DNA of 8,981 bases, from positions 1-8,981 of the forward strand of contig CALFNC010000068.1 in assembly GCA_937902605.1 (NCBI GenBank), written 5' to 3'. Under the pieces are notes generated by a model that did not search any database, had not been told where the DNA came from, and saw only the letters and a list, made by a program, of their open reading frames with translations. Within the stretch, counting starts at the first letter, position 1. Each line of letters begins with the position of its first letter. Of the stretch, positions 1 through 5,438 are shown in pieces. This DNA comes from an uncultured Acidobacteriota bacterium (GTDB taxonomy: Bacteria > Acidobacteriota > Thermoanaerobaculia > UBA5066). Both the position numbers and the translations under genes were made by a program.

Positions 1-1201
1 CGGCGAGTTCGGTCTCGACGAGCGCCCGCCGGTGTCTCTCCAAGAGGGCCACCTCTCCTTCGGTCTCGACCAGCGCGAGCGCGATGGCGATCCTTTGCCA
101 AAGCTCCTCAAGCCCCTCCCCGGAGACGACGGAGACACCAAGCGTGCCGGGCCGAGCGACTCGTCCTCCCGACCAAAGGTCCTTCTTCGACTCGACCACG
201 ATCCGCCGGGCTCCGCTGTTCGTTCCCGGGGTCTCTGGGATCGGCGGCCACTCGGCACCCAACCCGTCCACTACCTCAAGGACCAGGTCGGCGTTCTCGG
301 CCGCCCGCTCCGCCGCCTCCACCCCCAGCCGTTCTGCCTCGCTGGCCGCGGTGCGCATTCCCGCAGTGTCGTACAGCCGGACCGCTTCGCCGCGGATCTC
401 CACCGTCTCGCCGATCACATCCCTTGTCGTGCCCGGCTCGGCCGTGACGATGGCCCGGTCGGTTCCAAGAAGCGCGTTGAAGAGGCTCGACTTTCCAGCG
501 TTCGGCCTCCCTACGATCGCCACCGTGGGGATCCTGTCCCCGGCCCGCTCCACACGGCAGGCCAGAAGCCGGGAAAGCTGGCCGAGCACCTCCTCGTACC
601 GCGGCGCCTCCACGGAGGCCATCGTCACGTCGTCGGGGAAATCGAGGGCCGCCTCGATTCCTGCGAGGAGGTCGAGAAGAGACGACCGGGTTTCCTCCAC
701 GCGCCGGGACAGGAGGCCGCTCACCATGCCAATCGCCCGTGCGGCCCTACCCCGGCTCCCCGCCGAGCAGAGAAGGGCGACCCCTTCCGCCTCGGCGAGG
801 TCCAGTTTCCCGTTCGCGAGCGCCCGCCGGGTGAACTCCCCCTTCCGGGCAGGGCGGGCTCCCGCCGCGATCGCCGCCTCCACCGTCCCGCGGACCACCG
901 CGGGGGAGCCGTGACAGTGGATCTCGACGACATCCTCCCCGGTCGAGGAATGCGGCCCCTCGAAGAAGACGAGGATCGCCCGATCGAGGAGAATCCCCCG
1001 CGCGTCGACCACCTCCGAGAGCCGCGCCTCCCGCGGATGCAGCCTCTCCGGAAGATCCGGAACCAGTCGGCGCACTACGGGGAAGGTCGTCCCGCGCGGG
1101 CCCGAGAGTCGCACGACGGCGAGCGCCGAGGTCCCGGGCGGGGTCGCGGGCGCCACGACGACGTCTCCCGCGCCAGCGGCGTCAGGGACGAGTCGACCCA
1201 C
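1..1201 (-). CDS. mnmE: tRNA uridine-5-carboxymethylaminomethyl(34) synthesis GTPase MnmE, 3' end cut off
   Basis: I translated this frame by hand and it stays open for 400 codons to the window edge. MnmE (TrmE) works with MnmG to modify the wobble uridine (U34) of certain tRNAs in the cytoplasm. The start holds the conserved ATPPG...VRLSGP segment (about residues 18-36) of the folate-binding N-terminal domain. STGEDVVEIHCHGSP follows at 86-100. The G domain has GRPNAGKSS (231-239), GTTRD (257-261), DTAGMR (279-284) and SKKD (338-341, in place of NKxD). The asparagine before the P-loop lysine, tied to potassium binding in this family, is present. The C-terminal helical part with the CxGK catalytic cysteine lies outside the window; E. 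coli MnmE is about 454 residues. The GTG at 1201 keeps the conserved D-x-V-V-A strand but has no Shine-Dalgarno. A GTG at 1156 has GGGAG eight bases upstream but would remove that strand. Last gene of the left operon here. Confidence 0.97.
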   Translation of the reverse strand, partial: MGRLVPDAAGAGDVVVAPATPPGTSALAVVRLSGPRGTTFPVVRRLVPDLPERLHPREARLSEVVDARGILLDRAILVFFEGPHSSTGEDVVEIHCHGSPAVVRGTVEAAIAAGARPARKGEFTRRALANGKLDLAEAEGVALLCSAGSRGRAARAIGMVSGLLSRRVEETRSSLLDLLAGIEAALDFPDDVTMASVEAPRYEEVLGQLSRLLACRVERAGDRIPTVAIVGRPNAGKSSLFNALLGTDRAIVTAEPGTTRDVIGETVEIRGEAVRLYDTAGMRTAASEAERLGVEAAERAAENADLVLEVVDGLGAEWPPIPETPGTNSGARRIVVESKKDLWSGGRVARPGTLGVSVVSGEGLEELWQRIAIALALVETEGEVALLERHRRALVETELA

Positions 1202-1213
1202 GGCGGGGGAGGA

Positions 1214-1244
1214 AGGAGCGTCCGGCTGCGCGCCGGCCGCTCCC
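1214..1244 (-). promoter_or_regulatory. GC-rich hairpin directly after the yidC stop codon
   Basis: On the minus strand the RNA can form GGAGCG (1243-1238), one G-A mismatch, CCGGC (1236-1232), a five-base loop (1231-1227), then GCCGG (1226-1222) and CGCTCC (1220-1215). That is 11 Watson-Crick pairs with one mismatch, plus a G-U pair at the base. It begins immediately after the TAG of yidC and ends 12 bases before the mnmE GTG. The tail is pyrimidine-rich (TTCCTCCCCC) but not a U tract, so an ordinary intrinsic terminator is unlikely. An attenuator, an mRNA-processing site or a coupling structure are possible roles. The inverted repeat is visible; any function is inferred. Confidence 0.5.
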
Positions 1245-2903
1245 CTATGCCTTCTTCGGGGCCGAAACGGGCCCGAGGTCGGTGTATCGATTCAGGAGGA
1301 GCTGCTGGCCGATCGTCAGGATGTTCTGGACGAGCCAGTAGAGGACGAGCCCCGACGGCATGTCCTTGAACATGAAGCCGAACACGAGAGGCATGGCGGC
1401 GAGGATCTTCTTCTGCGTGGCGTCCCCCGTGGACGGGGTCATCTGCTGCTGGATCCACATCGTCGCCGTCATCAGGATCGGCGTGACGTAGTACGGGTCC
1501 TTCGCCGAAAGGTCCTGGATCCAGAGGGCGAACGGCGCGTGCCGCAGCTCGATCGCGTGCGCCAGCATCTGGTAGAAGGCGATCAGGATCGGCATCTGCA
1601 GGACGAGCGGGAGACAGCCGCCAGCCGGGTTCACCCCCTCCGTCTTGTAGAGGCCCATCGTCTCCTCGTTCATCTTCACCCGCGCCTGGGGGTCGCTCTT
1701 GAGCTTCGTCGACCACTTCGCGCGGATCGTCTCGACCCGCGGCTGGAGGACGCTCATCTTTTTCATCGACACGAGCTGCTTGTACGTCAGCGGGAACAGG
1801 ACGACCTTGATCAGGAACGTGATGCCGATGATGGCGACGCCCCAGTTCACCACCCACACCTGGATCCATTTCAGGACCCAAAGGAGCGGCTTGGCGACGA
1901 TCGCGAACCAGCCGTAATCGATCAGCTTGTCCATCCCGGGCCGGAGCTTCTCGAGGAGATCCAGGTCCTTGGGACCCAGGAAGAGCTCGGCATCCACGGC
2001 TCCCGCGCCGGAAAGGACGACCTCGCTCTCCAGGAGCGGCTCTTCCTTCCCCGCCTGGATCTTCACCGGACGGAGGGTGGCCGCGGCGCCCCCACGAGGA
2101 AGGAAGGCCGCCAGGAAGTAGTTGTCCTCCAGTCCCGCCGCGACGACGTCCTGACCCAAGGGAACGACCTCCTTCAAGCCGTCCTTGGCCTTGCGGTCGA
2201 CCGACCCGCCCTGCCGAAGGACGATCGTCGCCCCCGGCTTCGTGTAGGAAGTCTTGAGCTCCTCCTCCGACGGGTTCCCGATCCCCGGTCCCAGGACGAT
2301 CCCGACGGGAAGCGTCGAGCCCTCCCGCTGCACCGCCAGCCCGACGACGTACCCCGGCCCGAAGGTCCAGGTCCGGACGATCCCTTCTCCGTTCGCCTCC
2401 CGGTAGTGGAATCGCACGATCGCGTCGAGACCTTTCGTCTCCCGCGTCACCTGATACAGCGCCGCGGCCGCGCGCGTGGCGAACGGGTCCGCCGGGTCGA
2501 GGCGGGCGATCCGCCCTGGGAATGGGGAGGTGCGCCGGACGAGGTCGAGGTCTTTCCCGCTCGCGTCCTTGAATCTCCGGAGGGTCCAGGAAACGAGGTC
2601 TCCGCCCTGGTTCGACAGCCTCGCCTTGTAAAGCGCAGTGGAGACGACCACGTCACTCGCTTCGGCCGCCGAGACGGGCGGAACCCCAACCCTGGGTTTC
2701 TCGGCCCGGATCGGCTCCGCAGCCCTGGCCGCGCCAGGCACCGGAGAAGAGGCTGGTACGGCCGCTGCGCTGGCCGGAGCCGCCGTCGGCACGACGGCTG
2801 ACTTGCCCAGCCCCGAGGTCGGCGGAGGCGGGAAGATTTTCGGCCAGAGGATCAGGACGGCCGCCGAGAGAATGAACGCGATCGACAGACGTTTGAAATC
2901 CAA
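1245..2903 (-). CDS. yidC: membrane protein insertase YidC
   Basis: This is the Oxa1/YidC/Alb3 insertase that places proteins in the inner membrane, alone or with SecYEG. Its 552 residues match the Gram-negative type (E. coli about 548). There is an N-terminal membrane anchor (residues 7-25) and an Ala/Pro/Val-rich linker (31-80). A periplasmic P1 domain spans about 84-320, and the five-helix insertase core runs from about 331. Core landmarks are ITFLIKVVLFPLT (361-373), KTEGVNPAGGCLPL (420-432), QMPILIAFYQML (436-447), HAPFALWIQDLSAKDPYY (455-472) and MPSGLVLYW (515-523). The positive residue of the hydrophilic groove, Arg366 in E. coli, is Lys366 here. The start is TTG, with AGGAG five bases upstream. 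yidD lies 33 bp upstream and mnmE 43 bp downstream, with no jag/khpB between yidC and mnmE. Confidence 0.99.
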   Translation of the reverse strand: MDFKRLSIAFILSAAVLILWPKIFPPPPTSGLGKSAVVPTAAPASAAAVPASSPVPGAARAAEPIRAEKPRVGVPPVSAAEASDVVVSTALYKARLSNQGGDLVSWTLRRFKDASGKDLDLVRRTSPFPGRIARLDPADPFATRAAAALYQVTRETKGLDAIVRFHYREANGEGIVRTWTFGPGYVVGLAVQREGSTLPVGIVLGPGIGNPSEEELKTSYTKPGATIVLRQGGSVDRKAKDGLKEVVPLGQDVVAAGLEDNYFLAAFLPRGGAAATLRPVKIQAGKEEPLLESEVVLSGAGAVDAELFLGPKDLDLLEKLRPGMDKLIDYGWFAIVAKPLLWVLKWIQVWVVNWGVAIIGITFLIKVVLFPLTYKQLVSMKKMSVLQPRVETIRAKWSTKLKSDPQARVKMNEETMGLYKTEGVNPAGGCLPLVLQMPILIAFYQMLAHAIELRHAPFALWIQDLSAKDPYYVTPILMTATMWIQQQMTPSTGDATQKKILAAMPLVFGFMFKDMPSGLVLYWLVQNILTIGQQLLLNRYTDLGPVSAPKKA

Positions 2904-2908
2904 GGATG

Positions 2909-2913
2909 CTCCT
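2909..2913 (-). promoter_or_regulatory. Shine-Dalgarno AGGAG that fixes the yidC TTG start
   Basis: AGGAG on the minus strand sits five bases before TTG at 2903-2901. No ATG or GTG in the same frame fits the conserved N-terminal membrane anchor better, so this site supports the rare TTG start. Confidence 0.75.
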
Positions 2914-2928
2914 GCTTGGCGAGTAAGA

Positions 2929-2948
2929 CCGGTCCCTCAGGGAACCGG
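2929..2948 (-). promoter_or_regulatory. Hairpin with the yidD stop codon as its loop
   Basis: On the minus strand the arms CCGGTTCCC (2948-2940) and GGGACCGG (2936-2929) pair over eight base pairs with one bulged T. The three-base loop is exactly the yidD stop codon TGA (2939-2937). A three-base loop is tight but allowed. No U tract follows. The yidC Shine-Dalgarno lies 15 bases beyond the stem and is not covered by it. The complementarity is directly visible; a role in termination or yidD-yidC coupling is inferred. Confidence 0.4.
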
Positions 2949-3191
2949 ATCGTATCCCCCGGGATGGAACGGATGGCAGCGTATCAGGCGCCGGAAGGAG
3001 AGCGCGCTCCCGCGACGAAAGCCGTGCCGCCGGACCGCCTCGATTGCGAACTCCGAGCAAGTCGGCTGGAACCGGCACGCCGGCGGGAGAAGGGGGGAGA
3101 GAAACCTCTTGTACAGCGCGAGGACGTGAACCGCCGCCCTCGCCGGCAGCGACGACCCGACCAGGGCACCCACCCCCGCGGCCAAGGTCAC
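2937..3191 (-). CDS. yidD: membrane protein insertion efficiency factor YidD
   Basis: This 84-residue protein belongs to the small YidD family (DUF37), which associates with the inner membrane and aids insertion by YidC. The family core is clear: [27 protein letters not shown] (residues 26-52, split by proline and the CR-F-PTCS cysteine motif), HGFRRG (56-61), [17 protein letters not shown] (68-84). The invariant cysteines are at 39, 45 and 72. The hydrophobic N-terminus (about 2-25) suits the membrane-facing amphipathic segment known for the family. I chose the GTG at 3191: it overlaps the rnpA stop as GTGA, has GGGAG eight bases upstream, and gives the usual family length. A longer open frame upstream only shadows rnpA. 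It lies between rnpA and yidC, its usual position. Confidence 0.96.
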   Translation of the reverse strand: MTLAAGVGALVGSSLPARAAVHVLALYKRFLSPLLPPACRFQPTCSEFAIEAVRRHGFRRGSALSFRRLIRCHPFHPGGYDPVP

Positions 3192-3556
3192 GAGCGCCGC
3201 TCCCCGAGACGGCGAAGGAGCCGGCCGAAGTCCTCGGACAGCTCGCGCACACCCACCGCCGAGGCTCCTTCCCGGAGGTTCACCACGACGTCCGTTCCGG
3301 TCCAGCGGTTTCGCTCCAGGGTCGCTCGCGCCTCCGTTCGAAAGATCTCGCGGAGCCTCCTGCGGGCCCTGTTCCTCTCTGCCGCACACCCGATCCTCTT
3401 TGTGACGGTCAGCCCGAGGCGAATGTTCCCAGCCTCGTTCGGGCGGACGAACAGCACCAGGTACCGGCCGGCCAGCTTCCTTCCCTCGTCGTAGGTCTTC
3501 CGAAAATCAGATCGCCTGGCGAGACGATGACTCCGCGGGAAGACCTCGCCGTTCAT
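3188..3556 (-). CDS. rnpA: ribonuclease P protein component
   Basis: This is the protein subunit of RNase P. It binds the catalytic RNA and the 5' leader of precursor tRNA. At 122 residues it has the normal family length. The start [20 protein letters not shown] (8-27) and the central [12 protein letters not shown] (45-56) are typical. The RNA-binding signature [13 protein letters not shown] is at 61-73, in place of the common RNRIKRxxREx[11 protein letters not shown] (89-97) is the following beta strand. The ATG at 3556 lies 19 bp after the rpmH stop. The only purine-rich run upstream, CCGGGA, touches the start codon, so no properly spaced Shine-Dalgarno is visible. The stop overlaps the GTG start of yidD. 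Co-transcription with rpmH is the nearly universal arrangement. Confidence 0.98.
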   Translation of the reverse strand: MNGEVFPRSHRLARRSDFRKTYDEGRKLAGRYLVLFVRPNEAGNIRLGLTVTKRIGCAAERNRARRRLREIFRTEARATLERNRWTGTDVVVNLREGASAVGVRELSEDFGRLLRRLGERRS

Positions 3557-3569
3557 TCCCGGAACTGGC

Positions 3570-3585
3570 TTCGGCTCAGGCCGAA
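3570..3585 (-). promoter_or_regulatory. Hairpin with the rpmH stop codon in its loop
   Basis: On the minus strand TTCGGC (3585-3580) and GCCGAA (3575-3570) are perfect six-base arms around the four-base loop CTGA (3579-3576), which contains the rpmH stop TGA. One G-U pair can extend the stem. It lies wholly between the last rpmH codons and the rnpA start, ending 13 bases before the ATG. No U tract follows. It may act as a processing site or in coupling of rnpA to rpmH; both are inferences. Confidence 0.45.
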
Positions 3586-3713
3586 AGGACCTTGCGCCCC
3601 TTGGCGCGTCTCCTCGCGAGGACTGCCCGTCCGCTCTTCGTGCGCATCCGGACTAGGAATCCGTGGGTTCTCTTGCGATGCCGGTTGTTCGGCTGGAAGG
3701 TTCGTTTCGTCAT
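3576..3713 (-). CDS. rpmH: 50S ribosomal protein bL34
   Basis: This 45-residue, strongly basic protein of the large ribosomal subunit is recognised from [19 protein letters not shown] (residues 1-19) and the conserved C-terminal segment [18 protein letters not shown] (28-45). It is one residue longer at the start than many homologues (Thr2 inserted). The ATG at 3713 is chosen because the family always begins at the KRTFQP block. The frame stays open about 95 codons further upstream, but that stretch only mirrors dnaA and its leader. A weak purine-rich run (GAAGAG) lies upstream. It is the first gene of the left operon, divergent from dnaA, with 166 bp between the two starts. Confidence 0.99.
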   Translation of the reverse strand: MTKRTFQPNNRHRKRTHGFLVRMRTKSGRAVLARRRAKGRKVLSA

Positions 3714-3732
3714 AGCTTCTCTTCGCCTATCT

Positions 3733-3747
3733 CCTTGAAAATCAAGG
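3733..3747. repeat. Perfect inverted repeat between the rpmH promoter and rpmH
   Basis: CCTTGA (3733-3738), three bases AAA, and TCAAGG (3742-3747) form a perfect palindrome with a three-base centre. It lies 9 bp downstream of the predicted -10 element and therefore around or just after the expected rpmH transcription start. The position suits an operator or a short 5' leader hairpin. It resembles an FNR-type site (TTGAT-N4-ATCAA) but the half-site spacing is wrong. Function is unknown. Confidence 0.45.
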
Positions 3748-3755
3748 GGCCGGGT

Positions 3756-3784
3756 ATTTTGAGGAGCGTCCGTCCTCCTGTCAA
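3756..3784 (-). promoter_or_regulatory. Sigma70-type promoter for the rpmH-rnpA-yidD-yidC-mnmE operon
   Basis: On the minus strand a perfect TTGACA -35 (3784-3779) is followed after 17 bp by CAAAAT (3761-3756), which matches four of six bases of TATAAT. The expected start of transcription is near 3749, leaving a leader of about 35 bases before rpmH. Strength and placement suit a ribosomal protein operon. No other promoter-like match was seen in the left operon. Confidence 0.65.
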
Positions 3785-3824
3785 TACCGTTTTTCCGCCT
3801 CCGCTGCTCCCTGGCCCCTTCCCG

Positions 3825-3833
3825 TGCTAGCAT
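3825..3833 (+). promoter_or_regulatory. Possible extended -10 promoter for dnaA
   Basis: TG-C-TAGCAT (3825-3833) resembles an extended -10 element, with four of six matches to TATAAT. It would give a leader of about 40 bases before the dnaA GTG at 3880. No convincing -35 lies at the usual distance. A good Shine-Dalgarno run (GGGGAGAGG, 3868-3876) precedes the start codon. This is a weak call. Confidence 0.25.
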
Positions 3834-3879
3834 CCGCGCCCGTTTTCGTTCGTTCCGTTCGAAGGACGGGGAGAGGCCC

Positions 3880-5193
3880 GTGGACAAGCCGACAGCCTGG
3901 GAAAAGATCCTGGAGCATCTGAAGTCCCGAATCGACGAGCGGGACTTCGAGACGTGGTTCCGCGACACGAAGCAGCGCCACGAGACTCCGGAGGTCATCA
4001 GCGTGCAGGTCCGGGCCCCCCTCTATGTGAGCTGGATTTCCGAGAACTTCGCGTCCCAGATATCGGAGTCTGCCCAGCTCGCCGGCCTCGGGGGACGGGA
4101 GATCCGCTTCGGTGCCGACGGAGACGCGAGCTCCACCGTCGCCGCCGCCAAGGGCCCGGCCCTCGTGAGGAAGAAGGCGGGCGCCCTGAACCCCGCCTAC
4201 ACGTTTGAGAACTTTGTGACCGGAAACTCGAACCGCCTGGCCCACGCGGCCGCTCTCCGTGTCGCCGAGCATGGGACGCGCCAGTACAATCCTCTCTTCG
4301 TCTGCGGCGGCGCCGGGCTCGGGAAGACCCACCTGATGCATGCGATCGGCCATCGCCGCCTCTCGCGCCAGCCGGGGGACAAGGTCGTGTACCTGACGTC
4401 CGAGACGTTCGTCAATGAGGTCGTCCTGGGCGTTCGCTTCAACCGCATGGAGGCCGTCCGGCAGCGCCTCCGCGCGGCCGATATTCTCCTCCTCGACGAC
4501 GTCCAGTTCGTCATCGGCAAGGAAGCTTCCGAGAACGAGCTCTTCAACACCTTCAACGCGCTCTACGACGACGGTCACCAGATCGTCTTCTCGTCCGACG
4601 TCCTTCCCCGCGAGATTCCCGGCCTCAACGAACGGCTGAAGTCGCGCTTCGAGGGGGGCCTCATCGTGGACATCCAGCCCCCCGAGCTGGAGACCCGCGT
4701 CGCGATCCTCCGGCAGAAGGCTGAGGCCCGGCAGATCGCGCTGGACGACGACGTCTCCTTCTTCCTCGCCCTGAAGATCAAGACAAACGTCCGCCAGCTC
4801 GCCGGTTACTTCGAGCGGGTCGCGATCTTCTCCGAGATGCGCGGAGAGCCTATCTCCCTCGACCTCGCAAAGGAGGCCCTCAAGGACGTCCTCCGGGACG
4901 CCGAGCAGACCGCGTCGCCCGCGGAGATCATCCGCGCCGTCGGCGCGCACTGGGGACTGAAGCCGACCGAGCTGAAGGCTCGGACGAAGAAGGAGCAGAT
5001 CGTCTTTCCCCGCCAGGTCGCGATGTACGTCCTGAAGGAGACGACCTCTCTCTCCCTCCCAGAGATTGGGCGCCTCTTCGGCGACAAACACCACACCACC
5101 GCTCTGTACTCGATCCGCAAGATCGCCGCTCGCCGGGAGGAAGACTCCGAGTTCAACCGGCTGGTCACCGGGTTCATCTCCCAGTACCGATAG
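3880..5193 (+). CDS. dnaA: chromosomal replication initiator protein DnaA
   Basis: DnaA binds DnaA boxes at oriC, melts the origin as an ATP-bound filament and recruits helicase. The 437 residues fall into domain I (1-75, starting [21 protein letters not shown]), a short low-complexity linker (about 79-105), the AAA+ domain III (106-340) and the DNA-binding domain IV (345-437). Visible motifs are Walker [10 protein letters not shown] (143-151), Walker [10 protein letters not shown] (202-210), sensor 1 IVFSSD (235-240), box VII ERLKSRF with the arginine finger at 256, and sensor 2 NVRQLAG (303-309, Arg305). The domain IV signature reads [16 protein letters not shown] (400-415) instead of the usual FGGRDHTTV form. 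The GTG start follows GGGGAGAGG at suitable spacing. Divergent from rpmH, with the probable oriC downstream. Confidence 0.99.
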   Translation: MDKPTAWEKILEHLKSRIDERDFETWFRDTKQRHETPEVISVQVRAPLYVSWISENFASQISESAQLAGLGGREIRFGADGDASSTVAAAKGPALVRKKAGALNPAYTFENFVTGNSNRLAHAAALRVAEHGTRQYNPLFVCGGAGLGKTHLMHAIGHRRLSRQPGDKVVYLTSETFVNEVVLGVRFNRMEAVRQRLRAADILLLDDVQFVIGKEASENELFNTFNALYDDGHQIVFSSDVLPREIPGLNERLKSRFEGGLIVDIQPPELETRVAILRQKAEARQIALDDDVSFFLALKIKTNVRQLAGYFERVAIFSEMRGEPISLDLAKEALKDVLRDAEQTASPAEIIRAVGAHWGLKPTELKARTKKEQIVFPRQVAMYVLKETTSLSLPEIGRLFGDKHHTTALYSIRKIAARREEDSEFNRLVTGFISQYR

Positions 5194-5223
5194 TCAGGCC
5201 CGAAAACCCTAAATTCACAGCCG

Positions 5224-5232
5224 TTTTCCACA
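5224..5232 (+). promoter_or_regulatory. DnaA box, TTTTCCACA (copy 1)
   Basis: This site matches the E. coli consensus TTATCCACA at eight of nine bases and is identical to copy 2, with 50 bp between them. It starts 31 bp after the dnaA stop codon. Confidence 0.75.
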
Positions 5233-5270
5233 GCGCCCCCGCGTCCCCTGGATTGCTGCCCGGGTCAGAC

Positions 5271-5340
5271 ATCAACCTTTTTTTTTCCACAGAACCCACC
5301 CATAGAATTTCACAGGCAATATGTGCTACAAATCATTGTG
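5271..5340. other. AT-rich stretch, candidate DNA unwinding element
   Basis: I count 44 A or T bases in 70 (about 63%), in DNA that is otherwise mostly G+C. It includes the T9 run (5278-5286), DnaA box copy 2 and the degenerate AATTTCACA copy. An AT-rich segment next to strong DnaA boxes is the usual layout of an unwinding element. The CATAGAATTT just beyond box 2 only faintly resembles DnaA-trio repeats, so I do not call those. Confidence 0.5.
5283..5291 (+). promoter_or_regulatory. DnaA box, TTTTCCACA (copy 2)
   Basis: This is identical to copy 1 and in the same orientation, at the end of a nine-T run and the left edge of the AT-rich stretch. Confidence 0.75.
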
Positions 5341-5345
5341 GGAAT
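5337..5345 (-). promoter_or_regulatory. Degenerate DnaA box on the minus strand
   Basis: Read on the minus strand the site is ATTCCCACA, seven of nine matches to TTTTCCACA. It closes the right edge of the AT-rich stretch, facing copies 1 and 2. A similar weak site, AGTTCCACA (5446-5438), overlaps the dnaN start codon. Both are low-confidence. Confidence 0.3.
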
Positions 5346-5427
5346 GTGGCTTCTTAGAATCCATCGTGAAACGACCCCCTACGACTGTTCCTACGGGTTG
5401 GAGATGGAGACGAATACAATGAAAAAC

Positions 5428-5433
5428 AAGGAG
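5428..5433 (+). promoter_or_regulatory. Shine-Dalgarno AAGGAG for dnaN
   Basis: AAGGAG lies five bases before GTG at 5439. The overlapping ATG at 5437 leads to a stop after two further codons, so this site fixes GTG as the dnaN start. Confidence 0.8.
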
Positions 5434-5438
5434 CCGAT

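Larger units (their letters stand above)
5194..5438 (+). other. Probable replication origin (oriC) between dnaA and dnaN
   Basis: This 245-bp gap contains two exact TTTTCCACA boxes (5224-5232, 5283-5291) and weaker copies: AAATTCACA (5211-5219), AATTTCACA (5306-5314), and two on the other strand (5337-5345, 5438-5446). A nine-T run (5278-5286) opens an AT-rich stretch. All four forward copies continue into G after CACA. No gene longer than a 14-codon frame fits here. A dnaN promoter must also lie here or upstream; TG-C-TACAAA (5324-5332) and TAGAAT (5355-5360) are possible -10 elements, without good -35 partners. A CCTACG direct repeat (5378-5383, 5390-5395) is 12 bp apart. The dnaA-dnaN gap is a common oriC site in bacteria; activity here is inferred. 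Confidence 0.8.

Noticed and set aside
32..1369. Open frame of 445 codons on the plus strand over mnmE
   Set aside because: The minus strand encodes mnmE with all GTPase motifs; the plus-strand product is Arg/Pro/Gly-rich noise that also runs into yidC.
1539..2801. Open frame of 420 codons on the plus strand opposite yidC
   Set aside because: It is an antisense shadow of yidC, rich in Arg, Leu, Asp and His with no family resemblance; yidC itself is unmistakable.
2937..3389. A 150-residue form of YidD
   Set aside because: The additional N-terminal residues are a shadow of rnpA; the GTG at 3191 with GTGA overlap and Shine-Dalgarno gives the normal family length.
3733..3747. FNR-type binding site at the rpmH leader palindrome
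   Set aside because: The half-sites TTGA and TCAA are separated by three bases, not the arrangement TTGAT-N4-ATCAA, and oxygen control of rpmH is not expected.
3576..3998. A longer rpmH product of 140 residues starting inside dnaA
   Set aside because: Family members begin at the KRTFQP block; the extra 95 residues are the reverse of the dnaA start and leader, and the promoter at 3756-3784 lies downstream of that start.
3781..5094. Long open frame of 437 codons on the minus strand opposite dnaA
   Set aside because: It mirrors dnaA in a codon-phase typical of GC-rich DNA, has no recognisable domain, and its translation is Leu/Glu/Asp/Gly/Val-rich without conserved motifs.
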